Below are positions 1 to 12,368 of a DNA stretch of 64,000 nucleotides, one piece after another. Positions within the stretch are counted from its first letter, which is position 1. Each line of letters opens with the position of its first letter. A program made the translations under genes and the position numbers. The stretch lies in NCBI RefSeq assembly GCF_003315485.1, contig NZ_QNSE01000004.1, positions 124,001 to 188,000 on the forward strand, in the 5' to 3' direction. This DNA comes from Marinomonas rhizomae. Lineage in GTDB: Bacteria; Pseudomonadota; Gammaproteobacteria; Pseudomonadales; Marinomonadaceae. The notes beneath the pieces are model-generated. The model saw nothing but the letters and a program-made list of their open reading frames with translations. It did not search any database and was not told the origin of the DNA.

Positions 1-1020
1 TTTTAGTAATGGGTCATTAGATTGACCTAATTCTTCTAAGACTTGATCACAGGTTTCGCGCATAACTTTTGCGCGCGGGTCAAAATTTTTGTAAACACGA
101 TGACCAAAGCCCATTAATCTAAATGGGTCGTTTTTGTCTTTTGCTTTTGCTATGTATTCATCGATATTTTCAACGTCACCGATTTCTTCAAGCATGGTCA
201 GTACAGCTTCGTTGGCGCCGCCATGAGCGGGTCCCCAAAGAGTTGCAATGCCAGCAGCAATACACGCAAATGGGTTAGCACCTGATGAACCTGCTAAGCG
301 CACTGTAGACGTCGATGCGTTCTGCTCGTGATCCGCGTGAAGGATGAAAATTCTATCCATTGCTTTCGCAAAAACAGGATTAACTTTGTAGTCTTCACAT
401 GGTGTAGCGAACATCATGTACAAGAAGTTTTCTGCATAAGATAGGTCGTTACGTGGATACATAACAGGCTGATCTTTTGAGTACTTGTAGCAGATTGCTG
501 CCAAGGTCGGCATTTTAGAAATTAGGCGGAAAGCCGCGATTTCACGATGCTTAGAATTGGTGATATCCATGTGGTCTTGGTAGAAAGCGGATAATGCTCC
601 TACTAGTCCGCACATAATTGCCATTGGGTGAGCATCATTTCTAAAGCCTTCAATGAATTTGTGCATCGATTGGTTCACCATGGTGTGTTTTCCAACCGTT
701 TTTTCAAATTCTGCCTTTTGGTCTTTATCAGGAAGTTCCCCATAAAGTAACAAGTAGCATGTCTCTAGATAGTCTGAATGTTCTGCAAGTTGAGCTATAG
801 GGTAGCCACGATGCAAAAGGATTCCAGCGTCCCCATCTATAAACGTAATAGAGGATTCACAAGAGCCGGTAGACATAAAGCCTGGATCGTAGGTGAATAC
901 ACCGTTGGCGCCTAGGCCTCGAACGTCGATAACGTCTGTGCCTAGAGTGCCTGAAAGAACAGGAAGTTCGATTGTTTGATCGATTCCGTCCACGTTGAGT
1001 GTCGCTTTTTTATCAGCCAT
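1..1020 (-). CDS. gltA: Citrate synthase (3' end beyond window)
   Basis: Condenses oxaloacetate and acetyl-CoA at the entry of the TCA cycle; cytoplasmic. About 340 of the usual ~428 codons are visible on the minus strand; the C-terminus lies left of the window. The translation begins [12 protein letters not shown] and carries type-II (hexameric) signatures: [27 protein letters not shown] with the catalytic histidine, and [18 protein letters not shown]. The start at 1020 has a good ribosome site (GAAGGAG about 8 nt upstream). It is divergent from the sdh-suc operon, the common gammaproteobacterial arrangement. Confidence 0.96.
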   Translation of the reverse strand, partial: MADKKATLNVDGIDQTIELPVLSGTLGTDVIDVRGLGANGVFTYDPGFMSTGSCESSITFIDGDAGILLHRGYPIAQLAEHSDYLETCYLLLYGELPDKDQKAEFEKTVGKHTMVNQSMHKFIEGFRNDAHPMAIMCGLVGALSAFYQDHMDITNSKHREIAAFRLISKMPTLAAICYKYSKDQPVMYPRNDLSYAENFLYMMFATPCEDYKVNPVFAKAMDRIFILHADHEQNASTSTVRLAGSSGANPFACIAAGIATLWGPAHGGANEAVLTMLEEIGDVENIDEYIAKAKDKNDPFRLMGFGHRVYKNFDPRAKVMRETCDQVLEELGQSNDPLLK

Positions 1021-1095
1021 TTATGGTCTCCTTCGTATTCTGATTCGGAGCTATTTAGTTATTGTTTGACCCTACCTAGCTCAGAAGGTGCGGAA

Positions 1096-1125
1096 AAAAT
1101 ACTGTCTCTAGACTATAAAAGTCAA
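1096..1125 (-). promoter_or_regulatory. Candidate gltA promoter
   Basis: On the minus strand TTGACT (1125-1120) and TATTTT (1101-1096) are separated by 18 bp, about 75 bp upstream of the gltA start. The -35 is good and the -10 weak. The 570-bp gltA-sdhC spacer is AT-rich and contains no convincing ORF. Confidence 0.35.
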
Positions 1126-1362
1126 TCTTGTTCATTTGCACTCTATTTACATTAAGCTGCGTAATTTTGTAATTATCTGACAAAACTGAAATGTGAGGTA
1201 AAGTCAAGGCGTTGGTGTTTTTTATGTAACTTATTGAAAAATATAGTGATTAATAGGTTTTTTTGTGTAATTGGTTATGTAATTTTATACCATTATTGTT
1301 TCAGCTTATGGTTACATTCATTTGCTGAATGGTGATCATTGAAAACCTCTTGTTCAGTCTAT

Positions 1363-1392
1363 TTGTCTTAGTATTTTTGGCTGGTCTATAAT
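1363..1392 (+). promoter_or_regulatory. Candidate sigma70 promoter for sdhCDAB
   Basis: TTGTCT (1363-1368), an 18-bp spacer and a perfect TATAAT (1387-1392) lie about 200 bp upstream of the sdhC start and point into the operon. This leaves a long untranslated leader, which could hold post-transcriptional control as in other sdh operons. That regulatory role is inference. Confidence 0.5.
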
Positions 1393-1590
1393 TGCGCCTC
1401 AGACGATTTCATTGATTTGCTAATGCTAATGGATAAAAGAGAGTCGCTTTTAAGCATTTGTTTGCAAATCGATGAGATTTTCAAAGCAGGCCTATGACGT
1501 CGCTATACTATGATCTAACTGTAAGAATAGCACGTATAGACATTGGGTCGTGATTGACCATTCAATCAATACAAAATGGTGTAAAAAGTC

Positions 1591-1968
1591 GTGAATAAAA
1601 AAAGACCAGTCAACCTTGATATTTCAACAATATCAATGCCCGTCACAGCAATCGTGTCTATCCTTCACCGTGTAACAGGAATCATCCTTTTTGTAGGGTT
1701 GGCTTTCTTGTTTTATGCGTTCGACCTTTCTTTAGAATCTCAAGAAGGTTTTGATCAGGTAGTGAATGCATTGCAAACTAATTTCCTAGTGAAATTTGTG
1801 ATTTGGGGTGTTGTATCTGCATTGATGTACCACTTCGTAGCGGGTGTAAAACACTTGTTTATGGATATGGGATACTTTGAAGAATTAGAAAGTGGACGTA
1901 GTGCTGCTGTCGCAAACCTTGTGATTGCTGCTGTTCTTATTGTGTTAGCAGGAGTTTGGATATGGTAA
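1591..1968 (+). CDS. sdhC: Succinate dehydrogenase cytochrome b556 subunit
   Basis: Membrane anchor subunit of complex II; with SdhD it holds heme b and the quinone site. The 125-residue protein begins at a GTG codon (MNKKRPVNLDI), carries the SdhC signature SILHRVTGIILF and has three hydrophobic segments (about residues 18-45, 64-86 and 105-124). The conserved HFVAGVKHLFMD stretch includes the histidine expected to ligate heme. It is the first gene of sdhCDAB and overlaps sdhD by a few bases. Confidence 0.95.
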   Translation: MNKKRPVNLDISTISMPVTAIVSILHRVTGIILFVGLAFLFYAFDLSLESQEGFDQVVNALQTNFLVKFVIWGVVSALMYHFVAGVKHLFMDMGYFEELESGRSAAVANLVIAAVLIVLAGVWIW

Positions 1969-2309
1969 CTCAAATAACAAGTTTTGGTCGTTCAGGCCTT
2001 TATGACTGGATGATGCAGCGTGTATCTGCCGTTGTGCTGTCTTTGTACACTGTTTTTATTATTGGTTATTTGTTGTTGAACCCTGATCTTACATACGATC
2101 AGTGGAGCGCTTTATTTGAAGCAACATGGATGCGTATCTTCAGTTTGATGGTGCTTTTATCTATTGGTATGCATTCTTGGATCGGCTTGTGGTCTATTTC
2201 GACTGACTATATTAAAGCAACAGGTGCTCGTTTCTTCTTTCAATCTCTATGCGGTCTTGTAATGTTTGTTTACATCGTATGGGGTGTTCAGGTTCTTTGG
2301 GGGCTATAA
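1962..2309 (+). CDS. sdhD: Succinate dehydrogenase hydrophobic membrane anchor
   Basis: Second membrane subunit of complex II. The likely start is ATG at 1962 (MVTQITSFGRSG), not the upstream TTG at 1956, because AGGAG (1950-1954) is correctly spaced for it. The reading frame overlaps the end of sdhC, suggesting translational coupling. The 115-residue product has three transmembrane segments, a WMMQRVSAVVLSLYT start typical of SdhD, and HSWIGLWSISTDYIK with the conserved His and the DY pair near the heme/quinone region. Confidence 0.94.
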   Translation: MVTQITSFGRSGLYDWMMQRVSAVVLSLYTVFIIGYLLLNPDLTYDQWSALFEATWMRIFSLMVLLSIGMHSWIGLWSISTDYIKATGARFFFQSLCGLVMFVYIVWGVQVLWGL

Positions 2310-2312
2310 GTA

Positions 2313-4085
2313 ATGGCAAATATTCGTACTATTTCTTTTGATGCCATTGTTATTGGTGGTGGTGGCGCAGGTATGCGTGCAGCACTTCAGTTAACAGAGT
2401 CTGGTTTAAACACTGCTTGTGTTACTAAAGTATTCCCAACGCGTTCTCACACAGTATCGGCACAAGGTGGTATTACCTGTGCGATTGCAAGTGATGATCC
2501 AAATGATGATTGGCGCTGGCATATGTATGACACCGTAAAGGGGTCAGATTACATTGGCGATCAAGATGCCATTGAATACATGTGTTCTGTCGGTCCTCAA
2601 GCTGTATTTGAACTTGAACATATGGGGCTGCCATTCTCTCGTACAGAGCAAGGTCGTATTTACCAGCGCCCATTTGGTGGACAGTCTAAAGACTTTGGTA
2701 AAGGCGGTCAGGCTGCGCGAACTTGTGCTGCTGCAGACCGTACAGGTCATGCTCTACTTCATACCCTTTATCAGGGTAACCTTAAAGGCGGCACTACATT
2801 CTTTAATGAGTGGTATGCAACGGATCTAGTGAAAAATAACGAAGATGCGGTTGTTGGTGTTATTGCTATTTGTATCGAGACGGGTGAAACGGTTTACCTT
2901 AAAGCTAAAGCGACAGTTATTGCTACTGGTGGTGCTGGCCGTATTTTCCAATCAACAACCAATGCTCACATCAACACAGGTGATGGTGTTGGTATGGCAT
3001 TGCGTGCTGGTTTCCCTATGCAAGACATGGAAATGTGGCAGTTTCACCCGACTGGTATTTATGGTGCAGGCACGCTTGTAACCGAAGGTTGTCGTGGTGA
3101 AGGTGGTTACCTGATCAATAAAGACGGCGAACGCTTTATGGAACGTTACGCGCCTAACGCCAAAGACCTTGCTGGTCGTGACGTTGTTGCTCGTTCAATG
3201 GTACTGGAAATCTTGGAAGGTCGTGGTTGTGGTCCGGATGGCGATCACGTATTGCTTAAACTAGATCACTTAGGTGAAGAGACGTTGAATAAGCGTCTTC
3301 CTGGTATCCTAGAGCTTTCTCGTACTTTCGCGCATGTTGACCCTGTCAAAGAACCAATTCCTGTTATTCCAACTTGTCACTATATGATGGGTGGTATTCC
3401 AACGAACATTGGTGGGCAAGCGCTTAAGCAAAACGAAGCGGGTGAAGACATTATCGTTGATGGTTTGTATGCTTGTGGTGAAGCCGCTTGTGTATCTGTG
3501 CACGGTGCAAACCGTCTTGGCGGTAACTCGCTACTAGACTTGGTTGTATTTGGTCGCGCAGTAGGTTTGCATGTTAAGAAATCTTTGGATGAAGGTTTTG
3601 ACTCATTGGATGCAGACGATACAAATGTTGAAAAAGCATTGGTTCGCTTGAATCGCCTAAATAACACAACTGGCGGCGAGAGTGTTGCTGAAGTTCGTGC
3701 AGACCTTCAGCGAGTAATGCAGCTTTACTTCGGTGTATTCCGTGATGGTGATGCAATGCAAAAAGGTTTGGCTCAACTTAAGGAAATTCGTGCACGCGTT
3801 GAGAATTTACACCTTGAAGATAAAAGTCAGGCTTTCAACACGGCTCGTATTGAAGCGCTTGAACTTGAAAACTTATTGGAAGTGGCGGAGTCTACTGCTA
3901 TCCCTGCTGAGTTCCGTAAAGAAAGTCGCGGTGCGCATGCGCGTAATGACTTTACTGAACGTGACGATGAAAACTGGTTGAAACACTCTTTGTTCCACCC
4001 AGCAGATAAGAAAGTGACTAAGCGCGATGTAAACTTTGCGCCAAAAACTATGGAAGCTTTCCCACCTAAAATTCGTTCATACTAA
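2313..4085 (+). CDS. sdhA: Succinate dehydrogenase flavoprotein subunit
   Basis: Catalytic subunit of complex II, oxidising succinate to fumarate with covalently bound FAD. The 590-residue protein matches the family length. It has the Rossmann motif [13 protein letters not shown] (about 14-26), the FAD-attachment segment [10 protein letters not shown] with H46 as the likely 8-alpha-histidyl site, the substrate loop HPTGIYGAG, and the C-terminal ARSRGAHAR-like segment (here [12 protein letters not shown]). It starts 3 bp after sdhD and is followed by sdhB 12 bp downstream. Confidence 0.97.
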   Translation: MANIRTISFDAIVIGGGGAGMRAALQLTESGLNTACVTKVFPTRSHTVSAQGGITCAIASDDPNDDWRWHMYDTVKGSDYIGDQDAIEYMCSVGPQAVFELEHMGLPFSRTEQGRIYQRPFGGQSKDFGKGGQAARTCAAADRTGHALLHTLYQGNLKGGTTFFNEWYATDLVKNNEDAVVGVIAICIETGETVYLKAKATVIATGGAGRIFQSTTNAHINTGDGVGMALRAGFPMQDMEMWQFHPTGIYGAGTLVTEGCRGEGGYLINKDGERFMERYAPNAKDLAGRDVVARSMVLEILEGRGCGPDGDHVLLKLDHLGEETLNKRLPGILELSRTFAHVDPVKEPIPVIPTCHYMMGGIPTNIGGQALKQNEAGEDIIVDGLYACGEAACVSVHGANRLGGNSLLDLVVFGRAVGLHVKKSLDEGFDSLDADDTNVEKALVRLNRLNNTTGGESVAEVRADLQRVMQLYFGVFRDGDAMQKGLAQLKEIRARVENLHLEDKSQAFNTARIEALELENLLEVAESTAIPAEFRKESRGAHARNDFTERDDENWLKHSLFHPADKKVTKRDVNFAPKTMEAFPPKIRSY

Positions 4086-4097
4086 GGAGTTGTATTA

Positions 4098-4802
4098 ATG
4101 TTAGTTAGTATTTATCGCTACAATCCTGAGAAGGACGACGCTCCTTATATGCAGGATTATGATATTGAGTTGCCAGCAGGTAAGGATCTAATGGTGCTTG
4201 ATGTTTTGAACTTGTTGAAGGCTCAAGATCCTAGTATTTCTTACCGTCGTTCATGCCGTGAAGGTGTGTGTGGCTCAGACGGTATGAATATGTCCGGTAA
4301 AAACGGTCTAGCTTGTATTACGCCAGTTTCTGAGGCTGTTAAAAAAGGTAAGTTGGTATTGCGCCCACTTCCTGGTTTGCCTGTGGTTCGTGATCTTGTT
4401 GTAGATATGGGACAATTCTATAAGCAGTACGAAAAAATTCGCCCGTTCTTGATTAATGACGCACCGGCACCAGCTATTGAACGCTTGCAAAGCCCAGAAG
4501 AGCGTGAAAAGCTAGATGGCCTTTATGAATGTATCTTGTGTGCTTGTTGTTCAACAGCTTGTCCTTCTTTTTGGTGGAACCCAGATAAATTTGTAGGGCC
4601 ATCAGGTCTGTTGCAAGCTTATCGTTTCTTGGCAGATAGTCGCGATACAGCAACTCAAGAGCGCCTTAGTGATTTGGATGACCCGTTTAGTGTCTTCCGT
4701 TGCCACGGTATCATGAACTGTGTAAACGTTTGTCCGAAAGGCTTAAACCCAACTAAAGCCATTGGTAATATTCGTACTATGCTTTTGCAGAGAGCGACCT
4801 AA
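4098..4802 (+). CDS. sdhB: Succinate dehydrogenase iron-sulfur subunit
   Basis: Carries electrons from SdhA FAD to quinone through three Fe-S clusters. The 234-residue protein has the N-terminal [2Fe-2S] ligands in SCREGVCGSDGMN and a later Cys in LAC, then CILCACCSTACP and CHGIMNCVNVCPKGLNP for the [4Fe-4S] and [3Fe-4S] clusters. Preceded by a GGAG ribosome site and co-transcribed with sdhCDA. Confidence 0.97.
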   Translation: MLVSIYRYNPEKDDAPYMQDYDIELPAGKDLMVLDVLNLLKAQDPSISYRRSCREGVCGSDGMNMSGKNGLACITPVSEAVKKGKLVLRPLPGLPVVRDLVVDMGQFYKQYEKIRPFLINDAPAPAIERLQSPEEREKLDGLYECILCACCSTACPSFWWNPDKFVGPSGLLQAYRFLADSRDTATQERLSDLDDPFSVFRCHGIMNCVNVCPKGLNPTKAIGNIRTMLLQRAT

Positions 4803-4852
4803 CAATGCACCGAGTGGTTCATTGTGATATTTTAATGTGACCACCGAAAGTA

Positions 4853-4887
4853 GGCGGCTTGAATATTGATTCAATGCCGCCATTTTT
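4853..4887 (+). terminator. Hairpin with T-run between sdhB and sucA
   Basis: GGCGGCTTGAAT pairs with ATTCAATGCCGCC (one bulged T), followed by ATTTTT. It lies 50 bp after sdhB in the 376-bp sdhB-sucA spacer and could be a partial terminator or attenuator separating sdh from suc. The rest of that spacer holds no recognisable gene. Confidence 0.6.
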
Positions 4888-5178
4888 GCATATTCTAGTA
4901 TAGAGAATGCAATAAAAAGAATTTAAAATTCGATCTTTACGAGCAAGGATGCGCAAAGAAAAACCACTAACTTAGTGATTAAGGATTCAGGTGATTTTAT
5001 TGTACTAAAATGAAATCATCTTAGTGGTTTAGTATTGAACGTAAAAGGGCGAAAGTAGCTGGAAATAAACAAAAAATCGAGGCTTTAATAGCCTTACGGG
5101 CCTGATAAAATGATCGATCTTAATAATAGATTGATACCGGGACCCCGGTAGCTGGCTCGAACATAAGGGTGATCGAGA

Positions 5179-8016
5179 ATGCACGAAAGTTTAATGGAGT
5201 TGCTGTGGAGCACCTCTCATTTTTCAGGTGGAAACTTGGAATATGTTGAAGGGTTGTTTGAAAGCTACCTCGTCGATCCGAACTCTGTGTCGGAAGAATG
5301 GCGTAAATGTTTTGATCAATTGCCTCGCGTAAGTGAAGCGCAATCAACCGATCTTCCTCATTCGGTAATTCAAGAACAGTTTCTACAAATTGGTAAGAAT
5401 AAGTTCCGCTCTATGCCTGTTGCTACAGGTAAGGTGGTTAGTTCTGAACATGAGCAGAAGCAAATCAATGTTTTGCAATTGATTAATGCGTATCGCGTAC
5501 GCGGGCATCAGCATGCAACACTTGATCCACTTGGGTTGCAAAAACGTGAGAAGGTTGCCGACCTCGATATTGGTTATCACCAATTAACAGGTGCTGATTT
5601 AGATACAACATTCAATGTAGGTTCTTTGTTCTTTAATAAAGAGTCTTTGAAATTGAATGAAATTGTATCTGAACTTGAAAAAACCTACTGCGGAAGTATA
5701 GGTTATGAGTTCATGCACATTGTTGATACGCAAGAAAAAGCGTGGCTTCAACAGCGTGTAGAATCTGTTCGTTCTCGTCCAAAATACTCACAAGAAACTC
5801 GCGAAAGCTTGCTTGAGCGTTTAACTGCAGCTGAAGGTTTAGAAAAGTATCTTGCTAGTCGTTACCCAGGCGCAAAACGTTTCGGTCTTGAAGGTGGCGA
5901 AAGCTTAATTCCTATGGTGAATGAACTGATTCAACGTTCTGGCGCACTCGGTGCGAAAGAAGTTGTGATTGGTATGGCTCACCGTGGTCGTTTAAACGTA
6001 TTAGTTAATACGCTAGGCAAGAACCCGAAAGACTTATTTGATGAGTTTGAAGGTAAGAAGCTGGTTAATACTTCAGGTGATGTTAAATACCACCAAGGTT
6101 TCTCTTCTAATGTGATGACGGCAGGTGGGGAAGTTCATATTGCGCTTTCTTTTAACCCATCGCATTTGGAAATTGTTTCTCCTGTTGTTGAGGGTTCAGT
6201 AAGAGCTCGTCAAGACCGTCGTAAAGATACAACAGGTAAAACTGTAGTTCCTATTTCGATTCATGGTGATGCCGCTTTTGCTGGTCAAGGCGTGGTTATG
6301 GAGACATTCCAGATGTCTCAAACTCGCGCTTATCGTACCGGTGGTACGGTGCATATTGTTATCAACAACCAAGTTGGTTTTACTACTAACCGCCAAGAAG
6401 ATTCGCGTTCCACTGAATATGCAACCGATGTTGCTAAAATTATTCAAGCGCCTATTTTCCACGTTAATGGTGATGATCCAGAAGCGGTATTGTTTGTTAC
6501 TCAGTTAGCGTTAGATTACCGTTATGAATTCGGTCGAGACGTTGTGATCGATATGGTTTGTTACCGTCGTCGTGGTCATAATGAAACGGATGAGCCTTCT
6601 GGTACTCAACCGCTTATGTATAGCGTGATTAGTAATCTGAAAACAACACGTGCTCTTTACTCAGAGCGTCTGGTTGCAGAGTCTGTAGTATCCCAAGAAA
6701 AATCAAATCAAATGGTCAGTGAGAACCGTGAAGATCTTGATAATGCTCGTCATGTTGCGAAGAGCCTTGTTCTTGAATCTCAAACGGGTTCCTTTGTCGA
6801 TTGGAAGCCTTACCTTGGTGTTGAATGGACAGATGCCGGTGATACAACATACCCATTAGCTAAATTACAGGAAGTCGCTAAGAAGTTAACGAGCATTCCT
6901 GATGGTGTAGTTGTTCAGCGTCAAGTTCAGAAAATTTACCAAGACCGTGATAAAATGACCGCTGGTGCTTTGCCTCTAAACTGGGGTTACGCAGAAACAT
7001 TATCTTTTGCTACTTTGCTTGAGCAAGGCTATCCGATTCGTATTACTGGTCAGGATTCTGGTCGTGGTACTTTTTCGCATCGCCATGCTGTTATTCATAG
7101 TCAAAAAGATGGCAGTACTTATATTCCACTGAAACATTTGTCTGAAGATCAGCCTACATTGGATCTTTATGACTCTTATCTTTCGGAAGAGGCTGTATTG
7201 GCTTTTGAATATGGTTACGCAAGTACATCACCGAAAGGTTTGGTTATTTGGGAAGCGCAGTTTGGTGACTTCGCCAATGGTGCACAGGTAGTTATTGACC
7301 AATTTATCACTAGTGGTGAGCACAAGTGGGGCCGCCTATGTGGTTTAACTATGTTGTTGCCGCATGGTTACGAAGGTCAAGGTCCTGAGCATTCATCAGC
7401 ACGACTAGAGCGTTTCTTACAGCTTTGTGCTGAATATAATATTCAGGTTTGTGTGCCGACCACACCGTCACAAATCTTCCATATTATTCGTCGTCAAGCG
7501 ATTCGTCCAATGCGTCGTCCGCTGATCATAATGTCTCCTAAGAGTTTGCTTCGTCATAAACAAGCAATTTCGACCCTAGAAGACTTGGCGGAAGGAAGCT
7601 TTAAAACGGTCTTGCCAGAATCATCTGAAACAGTTACTGCAGATAAAGTAAAACGTATTGTCCTATGTAGCGGTAAGGTTTATTTCGACTTGATTAACCG
7701 TCGTGAAGAACTGCAAAAAGATGATGTTGCTGTAATACGTGTCGAGCAATTGTATCCGTTCCCATACGCGGACCTTGAGTCTGAGTTAGAGCAGTACAAA
7801 AATGTTGAGAGCTTGGTTTGGTGTCAAGAAGAGCCGAAGAACCAAGGTGCTTGGCATGCTAATCGCCACCGTATGAATCGAGTATTGGAAAAACTGTATC
7901 CTGAATTAAAAATCCGCTTTGCAGGTCGAATTTCGTCTGCTGCCCCAGCGGCTGGTTACATGTCTATCCATGTTGAAGAACAAGAAGCGCTGGTCAACGA
8001 CGCATTAGTTGGTTAG
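5179..8016 (+). CDS. sucA: 2-oxoglutarate dehydrogenase E1 component
   Basis: Thiamine-diphosphate-dependent decarboxylase of the 2-oxoglutarate dehydrogenase complex. The 945-residue length equals the bacterial SucA norm. Family features: N-terminal helix with YVEGLFESYLVDPNSV, GMAHRGRLNVLVNTLGK, the TPP/Mg region IHGDAAFAGQGVVMET, NNQVGFTTN, RRGHNETDEPSGTQP, and the transketolase-like GQDSGRGTFSHRHAV. Its own promoter is plausible because of the 376-bp spacer upstream; sucB follows 33 bp downstream. Confidence 0.97.
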   Translation: MHESLMELLWSTSHFSGGNLEYVEGLFESYLVDPNSVSEEWRKCFDQLPRVSEAQSTDLPHSVIQEQFLQIGKNKFRSMPVATGKVVSSEHEQKQINVLQLINAYRVRGHQHATLDPLGLQKREKVADLDIGYHQLTGADLDTTFNVGSLFFNKESLKLNEIVSELEKTYCGSIGYEFMHIVDTQEKAWLQQRVESVRSRPKYSQETRESLLERLTAAEGLEKYLASRYPGAKRFGLEGGESLIPMVNELIQRSGALGAKEVVIGMAHRGRLNVLVNTLGKNPKDLFDEFEGKKLVNTSGDVKYHQGFSSNVMTAGGEVHIALSFNPSHLEIVSPVVEGSVRARQDRRKDTTGKTVVPISIHGDAAFAGQGVVMETFQMSQTRAYRTGGTVHIVINNQVGFTTNRQEDSRSTEYATDVAKIIQAPIFHVNGDDPEAVLFVTQLALDYRYEFGRDVVIDMVCYRRRGHNETDEPSGTQPLMYSVISNLKTTRALYSERLVAESVVSQEKSNQMVSENREDLDNARHVAKSLVLESQTGSFVDWKPYLGVEWTDAGDTTYPLAKLQEVAKKLTSIPDGVVVQRQVQKIYQDRDKMTAGALPLNWGYAETLSFATLLEQGYPIRITGQDSGRGTFSHRHAVIHSQKDGSTYIPLKHLSEDQPTLDLYDSYLSEEAVLAFEYGYASTSPKGLVIWEAQFGDFANGAQVVIDQFITSGEHKWGRLCGLTMLLPHGYEGQGPEHSSARLERFLQLCAEYNIQVCVPTTPSQIFHIIRRQAIRPMRRPLIIMSPKSLLRHKQAISTLEDLAEGSFKTVLPESSETVTADKVKRIVLCSGKVYFDLINRREELQKDDVAVIRVEQLYPFPYADLESELEQYKNVESLVWCQEEPKNQGAWHANRHRMNRVLEKLYPELKIRFAGRISSAAPAAGYMSIHVEEQEALVNDALVG

Positions 8017-8049
8017 TACCATAGCCTGTCAGAGAGATAAGGGTATAAA

Positions 8050-9588
8050 ATGAGCATTGAAATTAAAGCACCTACTTTTCCAGAATCTGTAGCAGACGGC
8101 ACCGTTGCTACTTGGTACAAGCAGCCAGGCGAAGCCTGTGCACGTGATGAGCACATTGTTGATATTGAGACAGACAAAGTTGTCTTGGAAGTTGTTGCAC
8201 CTGCTGATGGTGTATTGAAAGAAATCCTAAAAGGTGAAGGCGATACTGTATTAAGTGATGAAGTATTGGCTATCTTTGAATCTGGTGCAGCCGCTTCCGC
8301 TGCTCCAGCTGAAAAAACCGACGCTCCAGCTGAAACGTCAACAGCATCAGCTTCTGCAAAAGAAACAGTTCAGATTAAAACACCTAGTTTCCCTGAATCT
8401 GTTGCCGACGGTACGGTAGCTACTTGGTACAAACAACCTGGTGAAGCTTGTACTCGTGATGATCATATCGTTGATATCGAAACTGATAAGGTTGTTCTAG
8501 AAGTTGTTGCACCTGCAGATGGTGTGATTGGCGAAATCTTGAAAAACGAAGGCGATACCGTTCTTAGTGACGAAGTGTTAGCAAACTTCTTGGTTGGCGC
8601 TTCAGGTTCAGAAACAGCACCTGCACAAGCGGCATCTACTGCTGCCACAGAAGGTGATGAAGATGGTGTTGCTGGCCCTGCTGCTCGCAAAGCGCTTTCT
8701 GAAGCTGGCCTAACGGTCGCTCAAGTTAAAGGTACAGGTAAAGGCGGTCGTATCACTAAAGAAGATGTTGATGCTGCTGTTAAAGCAAAATCATCTGCTC
8801 CAGCAGCTGCCGCTCCAGCCAAAGCCGCTTCTGCTCCAGCGCCTAAAGCTGCCGCAGCGCCAATGACGGCATTAGGTGCTGAAGGTCGCATTGAAAAACG
8901 TGTTCCTATGACTCGCCTTCGTGCGACCATTGCTAAGCGCTTGGTAGAAGCTCAGCAGACAGCAGCTCTATTGACGACTTACAACGAAGTTAACATGGGT
9001 CCAATCATGGAGCTTCGTAAGAAATACAAAGATGAGTTTATCAAAGCTCATAACGGTACTAAGCTTGGTTTCATGTCTTTCTTCGTAAAAGCGGCAACTG
9101 AAGCACTTAAGCGCTTCCCAGCAGTAAACGCATCAATCGATGGTAATGATATGGTTTACCATGGCTACCAAGATATCGGTGTTGCTGTTTCTACTGATCG
9201 TGGTTTGATGGTTCCTGTTCTTCGTAACACTGAAGCAATGGGTCTAGCGGATATCGAGTCTGCAATCATGGATTTCGCACTTCGTGGCCGTGATGGCAAA
9301 CTAGGTATGGATGATATGCAAGGTGGTACTTTCACTATTACTAATGGTGGAACTTTCGGTTCTTTGCTATCTACGCCAATTATCAATCCGCCACAAACTG
9401 GTATCTTGGGTATGCACAAAATTCAAGAACGACCAATGGCTGTTAATGGTCAAGTTGTAATTCAGCCAATGATGTATTTGGCCTTGTCTTATGATCACCG
9501 TATGATTGACGGCAAAGAAGCCGTACAATTCTTGGTAACGATCAAAGACTTGCTTGAAGACCCAGCACGTCTTTTACTTGAAATCTAA
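8050..9588 (+). CDS. sucB: Dihydrolipoyl succinyltransferase E2 with two lipoyl domains
   Basis: E2 core of the 2-oxoglutarate dehydrogenase complex. The 512-residue protein is about 110 residues longer than E. coli SucB because it has two tandem lipoyl domains (about 3-77 and 114-188). Both carry the lipoylation motif [11 protein letters not shown] and differ at few residues. Ala/Pro-rich linkers, an E3-binding domain ([13 protein letters not shown], about 208-245) and the catalytic domain with [15 protein letters not shown] (active His and Asp) follow. The two lipoyl copies differ at many synonymous sites, so the duplication is old. Confidence 0.96.
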   Translation: MSIEIKAPTFPESVADGTVATWYKQPGEACARDEHIVDIETDKVVLEVVAPADGVLKEILKGEGDTVLSDEVLAIFESGAAASAAPAEKTDAPAETSTASASAKETVQIKTPSFPESVADGTVATWYKQPGEACTRDDHIVDIETDKVVLEVVAPADGVIGEILKNEGDTVLSDEVLANFLVGASGSETAPAQAASTAATEGDEDGVAGPAARKALSEAGLTVAQVKGTGKGGRITKEDVDAAVKAKSSAPAAAAPAKAASAPAPKAAAAPMTALGAEGRIEKRVPMTRLRATIAKRLVEAQQTAALLTTYNEVNMGPIMELRKKYKDEFIKAHNGTKLGFMSFFVKAATEALKRFPAVNASIDGNDMVYHGYQDIGVAVSTDRGLMVPVLRNTEAMGLADIESAIMDFALRGRDGKLGMDDMQGGTFTITNGGTFGSLLSTPIINPPQTGILGMHKIQERPMAVNGQVVIQPMMYLALSYDHRMIDGKEAVQFLVTIKDLLEDPARLLLEI

Positions 9589-9657
9589 GTTTTCGTACCA
9601 ACTATTTGTATGAATTGAATGCTGAGTGGCACTGTGAGTGCTGCTTAGCTTGACTGA

Positions 9658-11112
<1,455 letters not shown>

Positions 11113-11122
11113 TAAATTAGAT

Positions 11123-11146
11123 TTGCCGGCCACGAGCCGGCAATTT
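11123..11146 (+). terminator. GC-rich hairpin between lpd and sucC
   Basis: A perfect 8-bp stem, TTGCCGGC / GCCGGCAA, with a 5-nt loop is followed only by TTTCT. It could be a weak terminator or an mRNA-stabilising processing hairpin within the suc operon rather than a full stop. Confidence 0.5.
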
Positions 11147-11199
11147 CTGTCTTAACGGGCAGAGCTTATGTCAATCATTCAGATGAGCGGAAGAATCAA

Positions 11200-12366
11200 A
11201 TGAACTTACATGAATATCAGGCTAAACAGCTTTTTGCTGAATACGGCCTGCCAGTATCTACAGGGTACGCAGTAGACACGCCTGAAGCGGCAGTTGAAGC
11301 AGCGAAAAAAATCGGTGGTGATAAGTGGGTTGTTAAAGCTCAGGTTCACGCTGGTGGTCGCGGTAAAGCGGGCGGCGTAAAGCTTGTTGATTCTTATGAA
11401 GAAGTTGCAGCTTTTACACAAAATTGGTTAGGTAAAAACCTAGTTACTTACCAAACTGATGCAAATGGCCAGCCTGTTGCTAAGATTCTTGTTGAATCAT
11501 GCACTGACATTGCAAACGAATTGTACCTAGGTGCAGTTGTTGACCGTTCTACTCGTCGCGTTGTTTTCATGGCGTCTACAGAAGGCGGTGTTGAAATTGA
11601 GAAAGTTGCTGAAGAAACGCCAGAACTTATCCATAAAGCGATCATTGATCCTTTAGTAGGCGCTCAGCCTTACCAAGCTCGTGAATTAGCATTTAAATTG
11701 GGCCTAAACCCAACTCAAATCAAGCAATTCACTAAAGTTTTCCTTGGTCTGTCTCAAATGTTCCACGACTATGATTTCGCACTTCTTGAAATCAACCCTC
11801 TTGTTATCACAGACGAAGGTAACCTTCATTGTCTAGATGGCAAAATCGGTATCGACAGCAACGCTGTTTATCGTCAGAAGAAAATGCAAGAGTTCCACGA
11901 TCCATCTCAAGAAGATGAGCGTGAAGCACATGCGGCTAAATGGGAACTTAACTATGTTGCTCTAGACGGAAACGTTGGCTGCATGGTAAACGGTGCCGGC
12001 CTAGCAATGGGTACTATGGATATCGTTAACCTACACGGCGGCAAGCCTGCTAACTTCCTAGACGTAGGTGGTGGTGCAACGAAAGAACGTGTTGCTGAAG
12101 CATTCAAAATCATCCTTTCTGACAGCAATGTTAAAGCCGTATTGGTTAACATTTTTGGTGGTATCGTTCGTTGCGATATGATCGCTGAAGGCATTATCGG
12201 TGCTGTAGAGCAAGTTGGTGTTGAAGTGCCTGTTGTTGTTCGTCTTGAAGGTACTAACGCAGAGAAAGGCCGTGAGGTTCTAGCAAACTCTGGTCTAGAC
12301 ATCATCGCTGCAACAAGTCTAAAAGACGCAGCTGAACAAGTTGTTAAAGCTGCGGAGGGCAAATAA
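11200..12366 (+). CDS. sucC: Succinyl-CoA synthetase beta subunit
   Basis: ADP/GDP-forming subunit; with SucD it converts succinyl-CoA to succinate with substrate-level phosphorylation. The 388 residues equal the family norm. The N-terminus [18 protein letters not shown] is diagnostic; the ATP-grasp domain is represented by [18 protein letters not shown], and the C-terminal CoA-ligase part by [16 protein letters not shown]. sucD begins 2 bp after its stop codon. Confidence 0.97.
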   Translation: MNLHEYQAKQLFAEYGLPVSTGYAVDTPEAAVEAAKKIGGDKWVVKAQVHAGGRGKAGGVKLVDSYEEVAAFTQNWLGKNLVTYQTDANGQPVAKILVESCTDIANELYLGAVVDRSTRRVVFMASTEGGVEIEKVAEETPELIHKAIIDPLVGAQPYQARELAFKLGLNPTQIKQFTKVFLGLSQMFHDYDFALLEINPLVITDEGNLHCLDGKIGIDSNAVYRQKKMQEFHDPSQEDEREAHAAKWELNYVALDGNVGCMVNGAGLAMGTMDIVNLHGGKPANFLDVGGGATKERVAEAFKIILSDSNVKAVLVNIFGGIVRCDMIAEGIIGAVEQVGVEVPVVVRLEGTNAEKGREVLANSGLDIIAATSLKDAAEQVVKAAEGK

Positions 12367-12368
12367 TA

